Origin: Inconstantimicrobium porci
Lineage (GTDB): Bacteria; Bacillota; Clostridia; Clostridiales; Clostridiaceae
Direction: 5' to 3'
Assembly: GCF_009696465.1 (NCBI RefSeq)
Contig: NZ_VULX01000001.1
Coordinates: 186,001 to 250,000, forward strand
Length of the DNA stretch: 64,000 nt
Shown: in pieces, positions 26,733-36,083 of the stretch
Layout: each line of letters starts with the position of its first letter
Numbering within the stretch: the first letter of the stretch is position 1
Program-made: the position numbers and the translations under genes
The notes under the pieces: generated by a model
Database searches by the model: none
Seen by the model: the letters and a program-made list of their open reading frames with translations, nothing else
What the model was told of the DNA's origin: nothing

Positions 26733-27272
26733 TTGGCGGCATTAAAAGAGTGGGTAATATGTATTTCGGCAATAATTATTTTTATAACTGCTGTAGAAAT
26801 GATTCTTCCTAATAATAGCTTAAAAAAGTATGCACAGTTCGTTTTTAGTATCATTTTGACAGTGGCTATAGTAAAGCCAATCGTTGGATTTATAAGCAAA
26901 GGATCTGATGATTTTACAGAACAGATAAAGAAATATATATCAGCAGATAATACGTATAAGACAGTACAAAAAGAAGTAAATAAAGATGATTATACTAATA
27001 AGGAAATAAGTATATCAGTACAGCGACTTCTTAATCAAAGATTTACCAACAAGGATTTTAAAGTTGATTTTACAGGTAGCTTTAACAGAGAAAAATATAC
27101 TTTAACTACTAAAGAAGTTAAAGTAGGCATCAAAGATCATGCAATCAAGAAGATTGACAAAATTGATTTACAAAATGATAAAAAAGTTGACAACTATAAT
27201 GATGTAAGAAATTACTTAAAAGAAATATTAAAAACAGATGACAGCAGAATAAAAATATATGAAATGGAGTAG
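26733..27272 (+). CDS. spoIIIAF: Stage III sporulation protein AF
   Basis: 179-residue protein with two N-terminal membrane helices (about 7-24 and 33-51) and a soluble C-terminal domain with a ring-building-motif-like fold in relatives. Start is TTG at 26733 after GGGGGATG; no better ATG exists upstream. It follows spoIIIAE by 4 bases. Confidence 0.9.
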   Translation: MAALKEWVICISAIIIFITAVEMILPNNSLKKYAQFVFSIILTVAIVKPIVGFISKGSDDFTEQIKKYISADNTYKTVQKEVNKDDYTNKEISISVQRLLNQRFTNKDFKVDFTGSFNREKYTLTTKEVKVGIKDHAIKKIDKIDLQNDKKVDNYNDVRNYLKEILKTDDSRIKIYEME

Positions 27273-27281
27273 ATATAGAAT

Positions 27282-27866
27282 ATGGATAAGAATTTCTTTA
27301 ATACTATTATGAAAAAAGAAAATAGATGGAAACTAGTAATATCTCTTCTTGCATTAATTTTAATATATATTTGTATCAGCTTCTTTTTAGATGATTTAAC
27401 ACTAAATAAGAAAGCATCTGCCAATGTTAGTAATGAGCAAAATCAGAATGGAAAAAATCAGACTGTTGAGAATTATGAAGCTCAGCAGAAAACTGATCTA
27501 AAAAATATACTAAAGAAAATTGATGGCATAGGTAGTGTGGAGGTGATGATGAGTTTTGAAAGTGATGAAACCAAAGTGCCAGCAATGGATTCAAACAAAC
27601 AGACAAGCGTTACTGAAGAAACTGATAATCAGGGAGGAAAAAGAACTACAAATCAACAGACTGATAACAGCCAGGTAGTTATGGAAAATAAAAATGGACA
27701 AAGTGCACCACTGATAGTTAAAACTTATAAACCCAAGGTAGTTGGAGTTATGGTAGTAGCTGAAGGTGCAGATGATAGTAAAATAAAGTATGAGATTTCT
27801 CAAGCAGTATCAAATTTATATGGACTTTCTTTAGATAAAGTCAATGTATATCCTATGAAAAAATAG
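27282..27866 (+). CDS. spoIIIAG: Stage III sporulation protein AG
   Basis: 194-residue bitopic protein: an N-terminal helix (about residues 16-34), a polar, Gln/Asn-rich linker and a ring-forming domain. SpoIIIAG builds a large multimeric ring in the space between the two membranes (known from Bacillus). The segment GIGSVEVMMSFES near residue 83 and the C-terminal VVGVMVVAEGADDSKIKYEI are conserved features. Confidence 0.92.
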   Translation: MDKNFFNTIMKKENRWKLVISLLALILIYICISFFLDDLTLNKKASANVSNEQNQNGKNQTVENYEAQQKTDLKNILKKIDGIGSVEVMMSFESDETKVPAMDSNKQTSVTEETDNQGGKRTTNQQTDNSQVVMENKNGQSAPLIVKTYKPKVVGVMVVAEGADDSKIKYEISQAVSNLYGLSLDKVNVYPMKK

Positions 27867-27903
27867 CATATAATTCATTAGAATGAAATGGGAGGGTTAT
27901 AAA

Positions 27904-28416
27904 ATGAATAAAAAACAGGCAGGCATAATTTTAACATTACTTGCACTTATAGTGAGTGCAGCATTACTATCAGCTAAAATTAATGGTAAACTTGATGATG
28001 GAACTGGAAACTTAAGTGAAACTATAGCGTTTAACCAGAATAAGGCTCAGAAGGGTGAAAACAATTCAAAAAATGATTACTTCTATGAAGCTAGAAATTC
28101 AAGAGAACAGTCTAATGCAACTACTGTGGAGACATTAAAACAGATAAGCAATGACAACAGTGCTACTAAAGAGAACAAGGAAAATGCTTCAAAGCAGCTT
28201 ACTGAAATGACTATTGCCAAAAATAATCAAACAAAAATAGAACTTGAAGTTAAAGCTAAAGGATTTGATGATGCTTTATGCTTTATTGATAAGGATAAGG
28301 TAAAAGTAATTGTAAAGAGTAAAGATGAACTTACTGAAAAACAAAGTATACAAATTCAGGATGTTGTCAAGAATATTACAGGAAAGAGCAATGTGATGAT
28401 AGAACGTAAACAATAG
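27904..28416 (+). CDS. spoIIIAH: Stage III sporulation protein AH
   Basis: 170-residue bitopic protein with an N-terminal helix (about 6-23), an extracytoplasmic linker and a YscJ/FliF-like domain. SpoIIIAH binds SpoIIQ across the intermembrane space. The reading can be extended to ATG 27883, but GGGAGGG at 27889-27895 lies just before ATG 27904, and the protein then begins MNKKQAGII, so I take the shorter form. It is the last gene of the operon; no terminator is visible before the asp23 promoter. Confidence 0.92.
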   Translation: MNKKQAGIILTLLALIVSAALLSAKINGKLDDGTGNLSETIAFNQNKAQKGENNSKNDYFYEARNSREQSNATTVETLKQISNDNSATKENKENASKQLTEMTIAKNNQTKIELEVKAKGFDDALCFIDKDKVKVIVKSKDELTEKQSIQIQDVVKNITGKSNVMIERKQ

Positions 28417-28419
28417 TAA

Positions 28420-28448
28420 TTGTAAAACAAAAAGTAATTTGATATAAT
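28420..28448 (+). promoter_or_regulatory. Probable sigma-A promoter of asp23-nusB
   Basis: TTGTAA (28420-28425), a 17-base spacer, TATAAT (28443-28448). It lies just after spoIIIAH and 50 bases before the asp23 ATG, so the vegetative genes downstream are uncoupled from the sporulation operon. Confidence 0.7.
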
Positions 28449-28497
28449 GAACGTAAGATAAACTAGAAATGCTTATAGAAGCAGGAGGGGATACCAA

Positions 28498-28884
28498 ATG
28501 GAAGAGTTAAAAAATAATGAAAATAACATAGGTACTGTTAAGATATCTGATGAAGTCGTAAGTGTTATTGCAGGTATCGCTGCATCTGAAGTTAAAGGTG
28601 TAGCACAAGGATCTCAAGGTGGTGCTAGTGGTATTACTCAGATTTTCACTAATAAGAAGAACTCAGGAAAAGCTGTTAAGGTAAGCGTTGAAGACAATAA
28701 AGCAGTTATAGAAATTGTTGTTGGAGTTGAGTATGGAATAAAAATTCCAGAAGCATTGAACAAAGTTCAGGAAAATGTAAAAAACACAGTTGAAGCTTTA
28801 ACAGGACTTAGTGTAGCAGCAGTTAATGTTTTGGTACAGAACATTATAGTACCAAAGGTTAATGAAGAAAAAGTAAATGAATAA
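28498..28884 (+). CDS. Asp23/Gls24 family envelope stress protein (YqhY-like)
   Basis: 128-residue acidic protein of the Asp23/Gls24 (DUF322) family. Conserved parts are VKISDEVVSVIAGIAASEV near the N-terminus and the C-terminal VNVLVQNIIVP. YqhY-type members are encoded next to the acetyl-CoA carboxylase genes in Bacillus and influence that enzyme, but accBC is not present here. No membrane segment. AGGAGGGG precedes the ATG, and a hairpin follows the gene. Confidence 0.9.
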   Translation: MEELKNNENNIGTVKISDEVVSVIAGIAASEVKGVAQGSQGGASGITQIFTNKKNSGKAVKVSVEDNKAVIEIVVGVEYGIKIPEALNKVQENVKNTVEALTGLSVAAVNVLVQNIIVPKVNEEKVNE

Positions 28885-28887
28885 TTT

Positions 28888-28914
28888 ACACCCTCTGCTT
28901 ATCAGAGGGTGTTT
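28888..28914 (+). terminator. Terminator-like hairpin after asp23
   Basis: 10-bp perfect GC-containing stem (28888-28897 with 28903-28912), 5-base loop, only three T after it. Probably an incomplete terminator that allows read-through to nusB. Confidence 0.6.
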
Positions 28915-28966
28915 CAATGTTAAGAATAGTAACTGATAATCAGTGTGTAAATTTTAGGAGGAACTA

Positions 28967-29374
28967 ATGAGCAGTAGAATTAAGTCAAGAGAAATAGCAG
29001 TGGAATTATCATATCAGATGATGATTAATAAGGATACAATTGAAGAAACAATAGAAAACTTCAAGGAAAACATGGATGATGGTTTAAACGAATGTGATTT
29101 TACATATATAACTAAGGTGCTTGGTGGAATTAAGGAAAATGAAAAAGATATAGATATAATAATTGAAAAGTCATTAGTTAACTGGAAGATAGAAAGAATA
29201 TCGAAAGTTAATCTTGCAATATTAAGAGTTGCAGTATATGAAATAAATTATTTAGATGAAGTACCTGACAGAGTGGCAATAAATGAAGCATTAGAAATAA
29301 CTAAAAAATATTCAGATGATAAATCAGTATCATTTGTTAATGCAATTTTAGATAATATAGTTAAGAATAAATAA
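28967..29374 (+). CDS. nusB: Transcription antitermination factor NusB
   Basis: 135-residue all-helical protein that binds boxA RNA with NusE (S10) and supports rRNA antitermination. The N-terminus (SRIKSREIAVELSYQM) and the C-terminal patch with VAINEALEITKKYSDDKSVSFVNAILD are diagnostic. AGGAGGA precedes the ATG. First gene of a run toward folD and xseA, as in Bacillus. Confidence 0.95.
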   Translation: MSSRIKSREIAVELSYQMMINKDTIEETIENFKENMDDGLNECDFTYITKVLGGIKENEKDIDIIIEKSLVNWKIERISKVNLAILRVAVYEINYLDEVPDRVAINEALEITKKYSDDKSVSFVNAILDNIVKNK

Positions 29375-29391
29375 TTTTGAGGTGAATGCTG

Positions 29392-30237
29392 TTGGGAAAG
29401 ATTATAGATTGTAAACAGATATCTCTAAAGATAAAAAGTGAAGTTATAGAAGAAGTACAGAAAGTTAAACAGGACAATAATATAACACCAACAGTTGTTT
29501 CTATACTGGTAGGAAATGATTATGGATCAATTTATTATCATAATATGCAGGATAAAACTGCAAGAGAGCTTGGTATTAACTTTATAAAAGCTAATTTTGA
29601 TAAAAATGTTACAGAAGAAGAACTTCTTTCATGCATTAGAAAATATAATGATGATAAACTTATTCATGGTATAATGGTGCTTTTGCCATTTCCTGGTAAT
29701 ATTAATAAAAAGAAAGTTCTTAATGCTATAAATCCTAATAAAGATATTGACTGTCTTACAGATATATGTATGGGAAGACTGTTTAAAAGTGATAAAATAT
29801 TTTACCCATGTACTGCTAACAGTGTAGCTACAATTATTGATAGTCTTGGTATTGAACTTGAAGGAAAAGAAGCTGTTATTATAGGAAGAAGTAATATTGT
29901 AGGGAAACCTACAGCAATGATGATGCTTGATAGGAATACAACGGTTACATTATGTCATTCAAGAACAAGAAATCTTGAAGGGATTGCATCAAGGGCAGAT
30001 ATATTAATAAGTGCAATAGGAAAACCAAAATATATAAACAGTAATTTTATAAAAAAAGGTGCAGTAGTCATAGATGTAGGAACATCATCATTAAATGGTA
30101 AAATAACAGGTGATGTAGATTTCGATGATGTAATTGATAAGGTATCTTATATATCAACTGTGCCAGGAGGCGTAGGAACGCTAACTACAGCTTTGCTGTT
30201 CAAAAATTTATGTGAGGCAGTGAAAAAATGTATTTAA
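29392..30237 (+). CDS. folD: Methylenetetrahydrofolate dehydrogenase / cyclohydrolase FolD
   Basis: Bifunctional enzyme that interconverts 5,10-methylene-THF and 10-formyl-THF, feeding purines and formyl-Met. The catalytic region includes YYHNMQDKTARELGI (lysine near residue 55), GIMVLLPFPGNI (about 97), and the cofactor loop GRSNIVGKPTAMM (about 166-178). An ATG at 29386 is in frame, but GAGGTGA at 29379-29385 abuts it, so TTG at 29392, seven bases downstream of that site, is the better start (281 residues, MGKIIDC). It overlaps xseA by 10 bases. Confidence 0.95.
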   Translation: MGKIIDCKQISLKIKSEVIEEVQKVKQDNNITPTVVSILVGNDYGSIYYHNMQDKTARELGINFIKANFDKNVTEEELLSCIRKYNDDKLIHGIMVLLPFPGNINKKKVLNAINPNKDIDCLTDICMGRLFKSDKIFYPCTANSVATIIDSLGIELEGKEAVIIGRSNIVGKPTAMMMLDRNTTVTLCHSRTRNLEGIASRADILISAIGKPKYINSNFIKKGAVVIDVGTSSLNGKITGDVDFDDVIDKVSYISTVPGGVGTLTTALLFKNLCEAVKKCI

Positions 30238-31421
30238 AAACTCTCTCTGTTAGTGAAGTAAATGAATATATTAAGAAAATCACAGATAAGGATTTTATTT
30301 TAAATAATCTCACCGTAAAAGGTGAGATTTCAAATTTAAAATTACATTCTAGTGGGCATCTTTATTTTTCAATAAAAGATGAAAATTCAAAATTAAGTTG
30401 TGTGATGTTCAGCAGTAATGTAAATATGTTAGACTCAATTCCATATGATGGTGAAAGTGTTGAAGTCAAGGGTAAAATAGGTATATATTTAAAGGAGGGA
30501 TCATACCAGCTTTACTGTATTTCAATAAAGAAGGCTGGTGCAGGTCTGTTATATGAAAAGTATAATAAGCTTAAAGCAAAACTTTTAGATGAAGGGCTTT
30601 TTGATGATAAATTTAAGAAGCCAATTCCATATATAGCAAAAAATATCGGAATAGTAACATCGCCTACAAGTGCTGCAGTGCGAGATGTTATAAGAGTATC
30701 TAAAAGAAGGAATACTAATGTTAATTTAATAATATATCCTAGTCTTGTTCAAGGCAAAGGAGCTAGTGATAACATATGTAAAGGTATTGAGTATTTTAAT
30801 AACAACAATTCAGTAGATGTTATTATAGTGTGCAGAGGAGGCGGTTCAATAGAGGAATTGTGGGCTTTTAACGAAGAAAATGTAGCTAGATCAATATTTG
30901 ATTCGAAAATACCAATAGTCTCAGGAGTTGGACACGAAACTGACTTTACCATAGCAGATTTTGTCAGTGATTATAGAGCATCCACACCATCAGCAGCAGC
31001 GGAGGTATGTGTAGTTAATATTGAGGATATTAATGATAAAATAGAAAAGTATATGTCACTGATTAAAAAATCATTAAATAAGATGATAGCTGATGAGTAT
31101 TCTTCATTAAAGCTTTATAAGAGTATTTTAAATTATAATAGTCCATTAAAGACTATTGTTAATGATAAAAAAATGATTAATGATGCAGAGTCTATGCTTA
31201 AAAGGAATATAAATGATATTATTAAAGAAAAAAGAGACAAATTTCATCATTGCAATACTCTTCTTCAGGCTTATAATCCATATGCTGTACTTGGAAAAGG
31301 ATATTCTATCATTACAGATGAAGAAGGAAAAACATTATATAAAGTAGATGACTTTAAAGAAGGCAGGGAAGTACGTATTATCTTAAGCGATGGAGAAATT
31401 AATAAAAAATTGATAAATTAG
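30228..31421 (+). CDS. xseA: Exodeoxyribonuclease VII large subunit
   Basis: 397-residue large subunit of exonuclease VII, which degrades single-stranded DNA from both ends. The N-terminal OB fold (about 1-100, VKGEISNLKLHSSGHLYFSIKD) binds DNA; the catalytic domain follows, with GIVTSPTSAAVRDV near 142, CRGGGSIEELWAFN near 203 and VGHETDFTIADFV near 231. The C-terminal part is a coiled coil. The start codon lies inside the end of folD. Partner xseB is 9 bases downstream. Confidence 0.95.
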   Translation: MYLKTLSVSEVNEYIKKITDKDFILNNLTVKGEISNLKLHSSGHLYFSIKDENSKLSCVMFSSNVNMLDSIPYDGESVEVKGKIGIYLKEGSYQLYCISIKKAGAGLLYEKYNKLKAKLLDEGLFDDKFKKPIPYIAKNIGIVTSPTSAAVRDVIRVSKRRNTNVNLIIYPSLVQGKGASDNICKGIEYFNNNNSVDVIIVCRGGGSIEELWAFNEENVARSIFDSKIPIVSGVGHETDFTIADFVSDYRASTPSAAAEVCVVNIEDINDKIEKYMSLIKKSLNKMIADEYSSLKLYKSILNYNSPLKTIVNDKKMINDAESMLKRNINDIIKEKRDKFHHCNTLLQAYNPYAVLGKGYSIITDEEGKTLYKVDDFKEGREVRIILSDGEINKKLIN

Positions 31422-31430
31422 AGGTGTATT

Positions 31431-31646
31431 ATGCCTAAGAAAATAGAAAGTTATGAAGAAATGATGGCAAATCTTCAACAGATAGTTGATGATTTTGAAA
31501 ACAAGGAAATTGATCTTGATGAAGCAATGAAAAAATATGAACAAGGACTTAAGCTTGTGAATAAACTCTATAAGACACTTAATGCATACGAAGGAAAAGT
31601 TAAAATTATAGATGATAAATATGGTGAGATAGATTTTAAGGAGTAG
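31431..31646 (+). CDS. xseB: Exodeoxyribonuclease VII small subunit
   Basis: 71-residue helical protein; the pattern SYEEMMANLQQIVDDFENKE near residues 6-25 followed by LDEAMKKYEQGLKL is typical of XseB. Several copies wrap around the coiled coil of XseA. GAGGTG precedes the ATG. It ends 3 bases before ispA. Confidence 0.94.
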   Translation: MPKKIESYEEMMANLQQIVDDFENKEIDLDEAMKKYEQGLKLVNKLYKTLNAYEGKVKIIDDKYGEIDFKE

Positions 31647-31649
31647 GTT

Positions 31650-32522
31650 ATGTATAAAGAAGAACTCAAAACAAAAATTGATGAATACCTAAAAGAGTAT
31701 TTCCTAAATAAGGGCAGTTATAATAAGACTATTTATGACTCTATGGGATATAGTGTGAATGTAGGAGGAAAAAGAATACGTCCGATATTAATGATGCTCA
31801 CTTATAAGATGTACAAAAATGAATGCATGTCAATTCTCCCAATGGCCTGTGCCATTGAAATGATACATACATATTCCCTTATACATGATGACCTTCCTGC
31901 AATGGATAATGATGATCTTAGAAGAGGAAAGCCTACAAATCATAAAGTCTTTGGAGAAGCAGTTGCAATACTTGCAGGTGATTCTTTATTAAATGAAGCA
32001 ATGAATGTTATGTTTGATTATGCTGTTGAGCATAATAAGGCTGAAACTGTAAAAGCGGCAAAATTAATTTCTAATGCAGCTGGTGCTGAAGGAATGATCG
32101 GAGGACAGATAGTAGATATACTTGGTGAAGGAAAAGAAATGACTCTTGATGAATTAAAATATATGCATAAAAATAAGACGGGTGCATTAATTAAAGCTGC
32201 AATTCTTGCAGGAGCAGTCTTAGGAGGAGCTTCTGAAGACGATATTAGAAAACTTGATGAATTTGGAGAAAAGCTTGGTTTAGCATTTCAGATAAAAGAT
32301 GATATTTTAGATGTTGTTGGAGATGAAAAAAAACTTGGTAAAAAAGTTCATGTTGATGCAGAACACGATAAAAATAATTATATCACTTTCTATGGAATTG
32401 ATAAGTGTAAAAAAATATGTAGCGATTTAACTAATGATTGTATAAATCTGTTGAGTGATATTCAAAAAGACAGTACTGAATTACAGGATTTAACTAAGTT
32501 TCTTCTGATGAGAGAAAATTAA
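31650..32522 (+). CDS. ispA: Farnesyl/geranyl diphosphate synthase (IspA-type polyprenyl synthetase)
   Basis: 290-residue trans-prenyltransferase that makes C10-C15 isoprenoid diphosphates from IPP and DMAPP. The first Asp-rich motif DDLPAMDND (about residues 81-89) and the second DDILD (about 221-225) are intact, and GGKRIRP near 38 binds IPP. The residues before the first motif (IHTYSLIH) suggest the short-chain FPP class. It lies before dxs, the first enzyme of the MEP pathway, so the two make a small isoprenoid block; the undecaprenyl carrier for wall synthesis derives from it. Confidence 0.93.
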   Translation: MYKEELKTKIDEYLKEYFLNKGSYNKTIYDSMGYSVNVGGKRIRPILMMLTYKMYKNECMSILPMACAIEMIHTYSLIHDDLPAMDNDDLRRGKPTNHKVFGEAVAILAGDSLLNEAMNVMFDYAVEHNKAETVKAAKLISNAAGAEGMIGGQIVDILGEGKEMTLDELKYMHKNKTGALIKAAILAGAVLGGASEDDIRKLDEFGEKLGLAFQIKDDILDVVGDEKKLGKKVHVDAEHDKNNYITFYGIDKCKKICSDLTNDCINLLSDIQKDSTELQDLTKFLLMREN

Positions 32523-32539
32523 TAAAGGAATGATGTTTT

Positions 32540-34426
32540 ATGGAACAGAGTATATTAGACAGGTTAAATAGTTACTATGATTTAAAAAGATTGAATAATG
32601 TGGAACTTACAATATTAGCAGATGATATAAGAAAATTTTTAATTGATAAAGTTTCTAAGACAGGTGGTCATCTGGCATCTAATCTTGGAGTTGTTGAACT
32701 TACGATAAGTTTATTAAAAGTATTTAATATGGATGAAGATAAAATTATCTGGGATGTAGGCCATCAGTCATATGTATATAAATTACTCACAGATAGAAAA
32801 GATGAATTTGATTCTTTAAGACAGCTTAATGGATTAAGCGGATTTCCTAAATGTTGTGAAAGTAGATATGATTTCTTTAATACAGGTCATAGTAGTACAT
32901 CGATTTCTGCAGCACTTGGTATGGCTAGAGCGAGAGATATCTTGAAAAAAAATAATAATATTATTGCTGTCATTGGTGATGGTGCACTTACTGGTGGAAT
33001 GGCATTAGAGGCGCTTAACGATGTTGGATATAACAAAACTAAAATGATAATAATATTAAATGATAATGAAATGTCTATATCTGAAAATGTTGGAGGATTA
33101 TCTACATATTTAAGCAAACTAAGAATGGGAAATGGTTATAATAAAATAAAGACAGAAGTTAATGAAGTTCTAAATCAGACTAATTTTGGTAAGGGTGTTG
33201 CTAACTCAATTGATAGGTTTAAAGACAGTATTAAACAGCTTGTTATGCCAAGTATGCTTTTTGAAGATATGGGATTAAAATATTTTGGACCAATTGATGG
33301 ACACAATATAAAATATCTTTGCGACGTTTTATTCAGAGCAAGGAATGTTGATGGACCTGTAATAATTCATACTATAACCCAAAAAGGACGAGGGTATAAA
33401 TATGCAGAACAGAATCCAAGTAAATTCCATAGTATAGCACCTATTAATCCAGTAAATGGACAGAGTTTAAGCAAAAGTAGCAGTGTAACATATTCTAATG
33501 AATTCGGTAAAGCAATAATAGAAAGTGCAAAGAAAGATAGCAGAGTAGTTGCTATTACTGCTGCAATGCCTGAGGGTACTGGATTAAACAAATTTGCAAT
33601 TGAATTTCCAAAAAGATTTTTCGATGTAGGAATTGCTGAGCAGCATGCTGTTACTTTAGCAGCAGGAATGGCAAAATCGGGACTTAAACCTGTATTTGCA
33701 GTCTATTCTACATTTCTGCAGAGAGCATTTGATCAAGTACTACATGATGTGTGTTTGCAGAATATACCTGTAGTATTTGCTATAGATAGAGCAGGTATAG
33801 TTGGTTCTGATGGTGAAACACACCAAGGGATTTTTGATATATCATATCTAAATATCATGCCGAATATTAAAGTTGCTAGCCCTAAATGTACGAGTGAAGT
33901 AGGTCTGTATTTAAATTGGGCATTAAAACAAAACTGTCCTGTAGCTATAAGATATAGCAGGGGAGGAGATCTTAAAGATATCGAAATGATTAAATCAGAA
34001 TCAATATCTGAAGGAAATTGGGAAACTGTTAAGAATGGACAAAAAATAGCTGTAATTGCAACTGGTAGAATGGTGCAGCATGCAGTTAAAGCTGACAAGA
34101 TTATAAGGGAAAGAAATAACGATATATCAATAAAGATAATTAATGCTAATATAATTAAACCACTTGATTATAATGCTATTGATAATATATGCAGAGAAGG
34201 TTATACGATTATAACAGTTGAAGATAATATTCTAGATGGAGGAATGGGACGAGAAATAGTATCATATATGTCACAGAAGAAGTATAATAACACTATAGTT
34301 AATTTAGGTTATGAAGATAAGATAATTCCTCAAGGTGATGTTAATTCTTTATATGATATTTACGGATTAAGCCCTGAAAAGATAGCAGATATGGTTATAA
34401 ATGTGAATAACGAGGGAGAAAAGTAA
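32540..34426 (+). CDS. dxs: 1-deoxy-D-xylulose-5-phosphate synthase
   Basis: 628-residue thiamine-diphosphate enzyme, first step of the MEP isoprenoid pathway (pyruvate plus glyceraldehyde 3-phosphate). The ThDP motif runs from GDGALTGGMALEALND (about residues 146-161) to NDNEMSIS (about 173). The transketolase-like middle domain has VGIAEQHAVTLAAGMA near 363 and RAGIVGSDGETHQG near 415. Length is normal. It ends in a one-base overlap with tlyA. Confidence 0.97.
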   Translation: MEQSILDRLNSYYDLKRLNNVELTILADDIRKFLIDKVSKTGGHLASNLGVVELTISLLKVFNMDEDKIIWDVGHQSYVYKLLTDRKDEFDSLRQLNGLSGFPKCCESRYDFFNTGHSSTSISAALGMARARDILKKNNNIIAVIGDGALTGGMALEALNDVGYNKTKMIIILNDNEMSISENVGGLSTYLSKLRMGNGYNKIKTEVNEVLNQTNFGKGVANSIDRFKDSIKQLVMPSMLFEDMGLKYFGPIDGHNIKYLCDVLFRARNVDGPVIIHTITQKGRGYKYAEQNPSKFHSIAPINPVNGQSLSKSSSVTYSNEFGKAIIESAKKDSRVVAITAAMPEGTGLNKFAIEFPKRFFDVGIAEQHAVTLAAGMAKSGLKPVFAVYSTFLQRAFDQVLHDVCLQNIPVVFAIDRAGIVGSDGETHQGIFDISYLNIMPNIKVASPKCTSEVGLYLNWALKQNCPVAIRYSRGGDLKDIEMIKSESISEGNWETVKNGQKIAVIATGRMVQHAVKADKIIRERNNDISIKIINANIIKPLDYNAIDNICREGYTIITVEDNILDGGMGREIVSYMSQKKYNNTIVNLGYEDKIIPQGDVNSLYDIYGLSPEKIADMVINVNNEGEK

Positions 34427-35235
34427 TGGGTGATAAAAAAGAAAGATTAGATATACTTCTTGTTGAAAAAGGAATTGCTCAGTCAAGGGAAAGAGCAAAA
34501 GTATTTATAATGGAAGGAAAAGTGTTTGTTGATGGTTTTAGAGTAGACAAATGTGGGACTAAGGTTAAAGTAAGTTCAAATATAGAATTTAAAGGACAGG
34601 ATTTGCCATATGTAAGCAGAGGTGGATTTAAGTTAGAGAAAGCTATAAAAGCATTTGGACTTAGTGTTGAAGGTAAATGTTGTCTTGATATTGGTGCTTC
34701 AACAGGAGGATTTACAGATTGCATGCTTCAAAATGGCGCAGAAAAAGTATTCTCAATTGATGTAGGATATGGACAATTTGCATGGAAACTTAGAATAGAT
34801 CCACGAGTTGTATGTATGGAAAGAACAAATGTAAGATATGTTACACATGACCAACTTGGAGAGTATGCAGATTTTGCTTCAATAGATGTTTCCTTTATTT
34901 CATTAAAAACAGTACTTCCTCCAGTTCTTGATTTATTAACAGAAAAAGGTGAAGTTGCAGCACTTATAAAGCCACAGTTCGAAGCTGGAAGAGAAAAGGT
35001 AGGTAAAAAAGGGGTTGTTAGAGATCCTGAAACTCATAAGGAAGTAATTGAGAAGATTGTTAAGTTAGCAGATGAATACAGCCTTAGGATATTAGGACTT
35101 ACATATTCGCCAATAAAGGGACCAGAAGGCAATATTGAATATTTAATTTATCTTACTAAAAATAAGAATGCAGAGAGCAATTTCAGTATTTCAGAAATTG
35201 ATGAGGTAGTAGCAAAGTCACACTCATCACTTTAG
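34426..35235 (+). CDS. tlyA: TlyA family rRNA 2'-O-methyltransferase / hemolysin-like
   Basis: 269 residues: an N-terminal S4 RNA-binding domain (about residues 6-66, ERLDILLVEKGIAQSRERAK) and a Rossmann methyltransferase domain with CLDIGASTGGFTDCML (about 87-102). The family 2'-O-methylates rRNA (16S and 23S in mycobacteria); the hemolysin label is historical. Located between dxs and nadK as in Bacillus yqxC. Shares one base with the dxs stop. Confidence 0.92.
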   Translation: MGDKKERLDILLVEKGIAQSRERAKVFIMEGKVFVDGFRVDKCGTKVKVSSNIEFKGQDLPYVSRGGFKLEKAIKAFGLSVEGKCCLDIGASTGGFTDCMLQNGAEKVFSIDVGYGQFAWKLRIDPRVVCMERTNVRYVTHDQLGEYADFASIDVSFISLKTVLPPVLDLLTEKGEVAALIKPQFEAGREKVGKKGVVRDPETHKEVIEKIVKLADEYSLRILGLTYSPIKGPEGNIEYLIYLTKNKNAESNFSISEIDEVVAKSHSSL

Positions 35236-35243
35236 GAGGATTT

Positions 35244-36065
35244 ATGAAAAAAGTAGGAATTAACATAAATGAATCTAAAGATAAGGATGGAATAATTTTC
35301 AACGAAACTGTTAAAACTTTAAAAGAAAATGCAAGTAATATTGAAATATATAAAATTGCTACAAGAGAAGATGTCGTTGATAAAGATCTTGATATGATAC
35401 TTGTCTTTGGTGGTGATGGAACAATTCTTAGAGCCGGACGTGAATTTTCACAGTATAAGGATACTCCTATTCTAGGAATTAATATAGGACATTTAGGTTT
35501 TTTATCTACAATTGAATATGATGAATTCAAAGAAAATATAAGTAAAATTTTAAAAAATAATTTCAGAATCGAAAAAAGATTAATGCTTAAGAGCTATATT
35601 AAAGGTTCAGGTAGTGATGTTGTTCTTTATTCGCTTAATGACCTTGTGGTATGCAGAGGTACTTTGTCAAGAATGGCAAAGTATAAGATAAAGATAAATG
35701 GTGATGAATGCATGGAGTTTAAAGGAGATGGCGTTATAATATCAACCCCTACTGGTTCAACTGCTTATTCATTTTCAGCAGGAGGACCTATAGTATATCC
35801 TACTTTAAGACAAATAAGCATTACACCGATTTGTCCTCATTCTCCATCATTGAGGACAATTATAATCGATGAAAACAGCGAAATAACTATAACAGCATCA
35901 GCTAATGACAGCATATTATATGCTTCAACTGATGGACAGAAGTTTAATCTTCTTGAGAATGATTTTGATCTTACTGTAAGAAAAGCTGAAAGAGATTGCA
36001 ATCTTATTATGCTAAAAGAAGTAAACTATTATGATGTACTAAAAAGCAAAATAATTAACATTTAA
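35244..36065 (+). CDS. nadK: NAD kinase
   Basis: 273-residue ATP-NAD kinase that makes NADP. The GGDGTILRA motif (about residues 54-62) holds the catalytic aspartate, NDLVVCRG is near 132 and the GDGVIISTPTGSTAYSFSAGGP loop near 158 binds NAD. TTAGGAGG lies before the ATG. Sits between tlyA and argR, a conserved order in spore-formers. Confidence 0.96.
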   Translation: MKKVGININESKDKDGIIFNETVKTLKENASNIEIYKIATREDVVDKDLDMILVFGGDGTILRAGREFSQYKDTPILGINIGHLGFLSTIEYDEFKENISKILKNNFRIEKRLMLKSYIKGSGSDVVLYSLNDLVVCRGTLSRMAKYKIKINGDECMEFKGDGVIISTPTGSTAYSFSAGGPIVYPTLRQISITPICPHSPSLRTIIIDENSEITITASANDSILYASTDGQKFNLLENDFDLTVRKAERDCNLIMLKEVNYYDVLKSKIINI

Positions 36066-36083
36066 ATTAGTAGGTGATAGAAT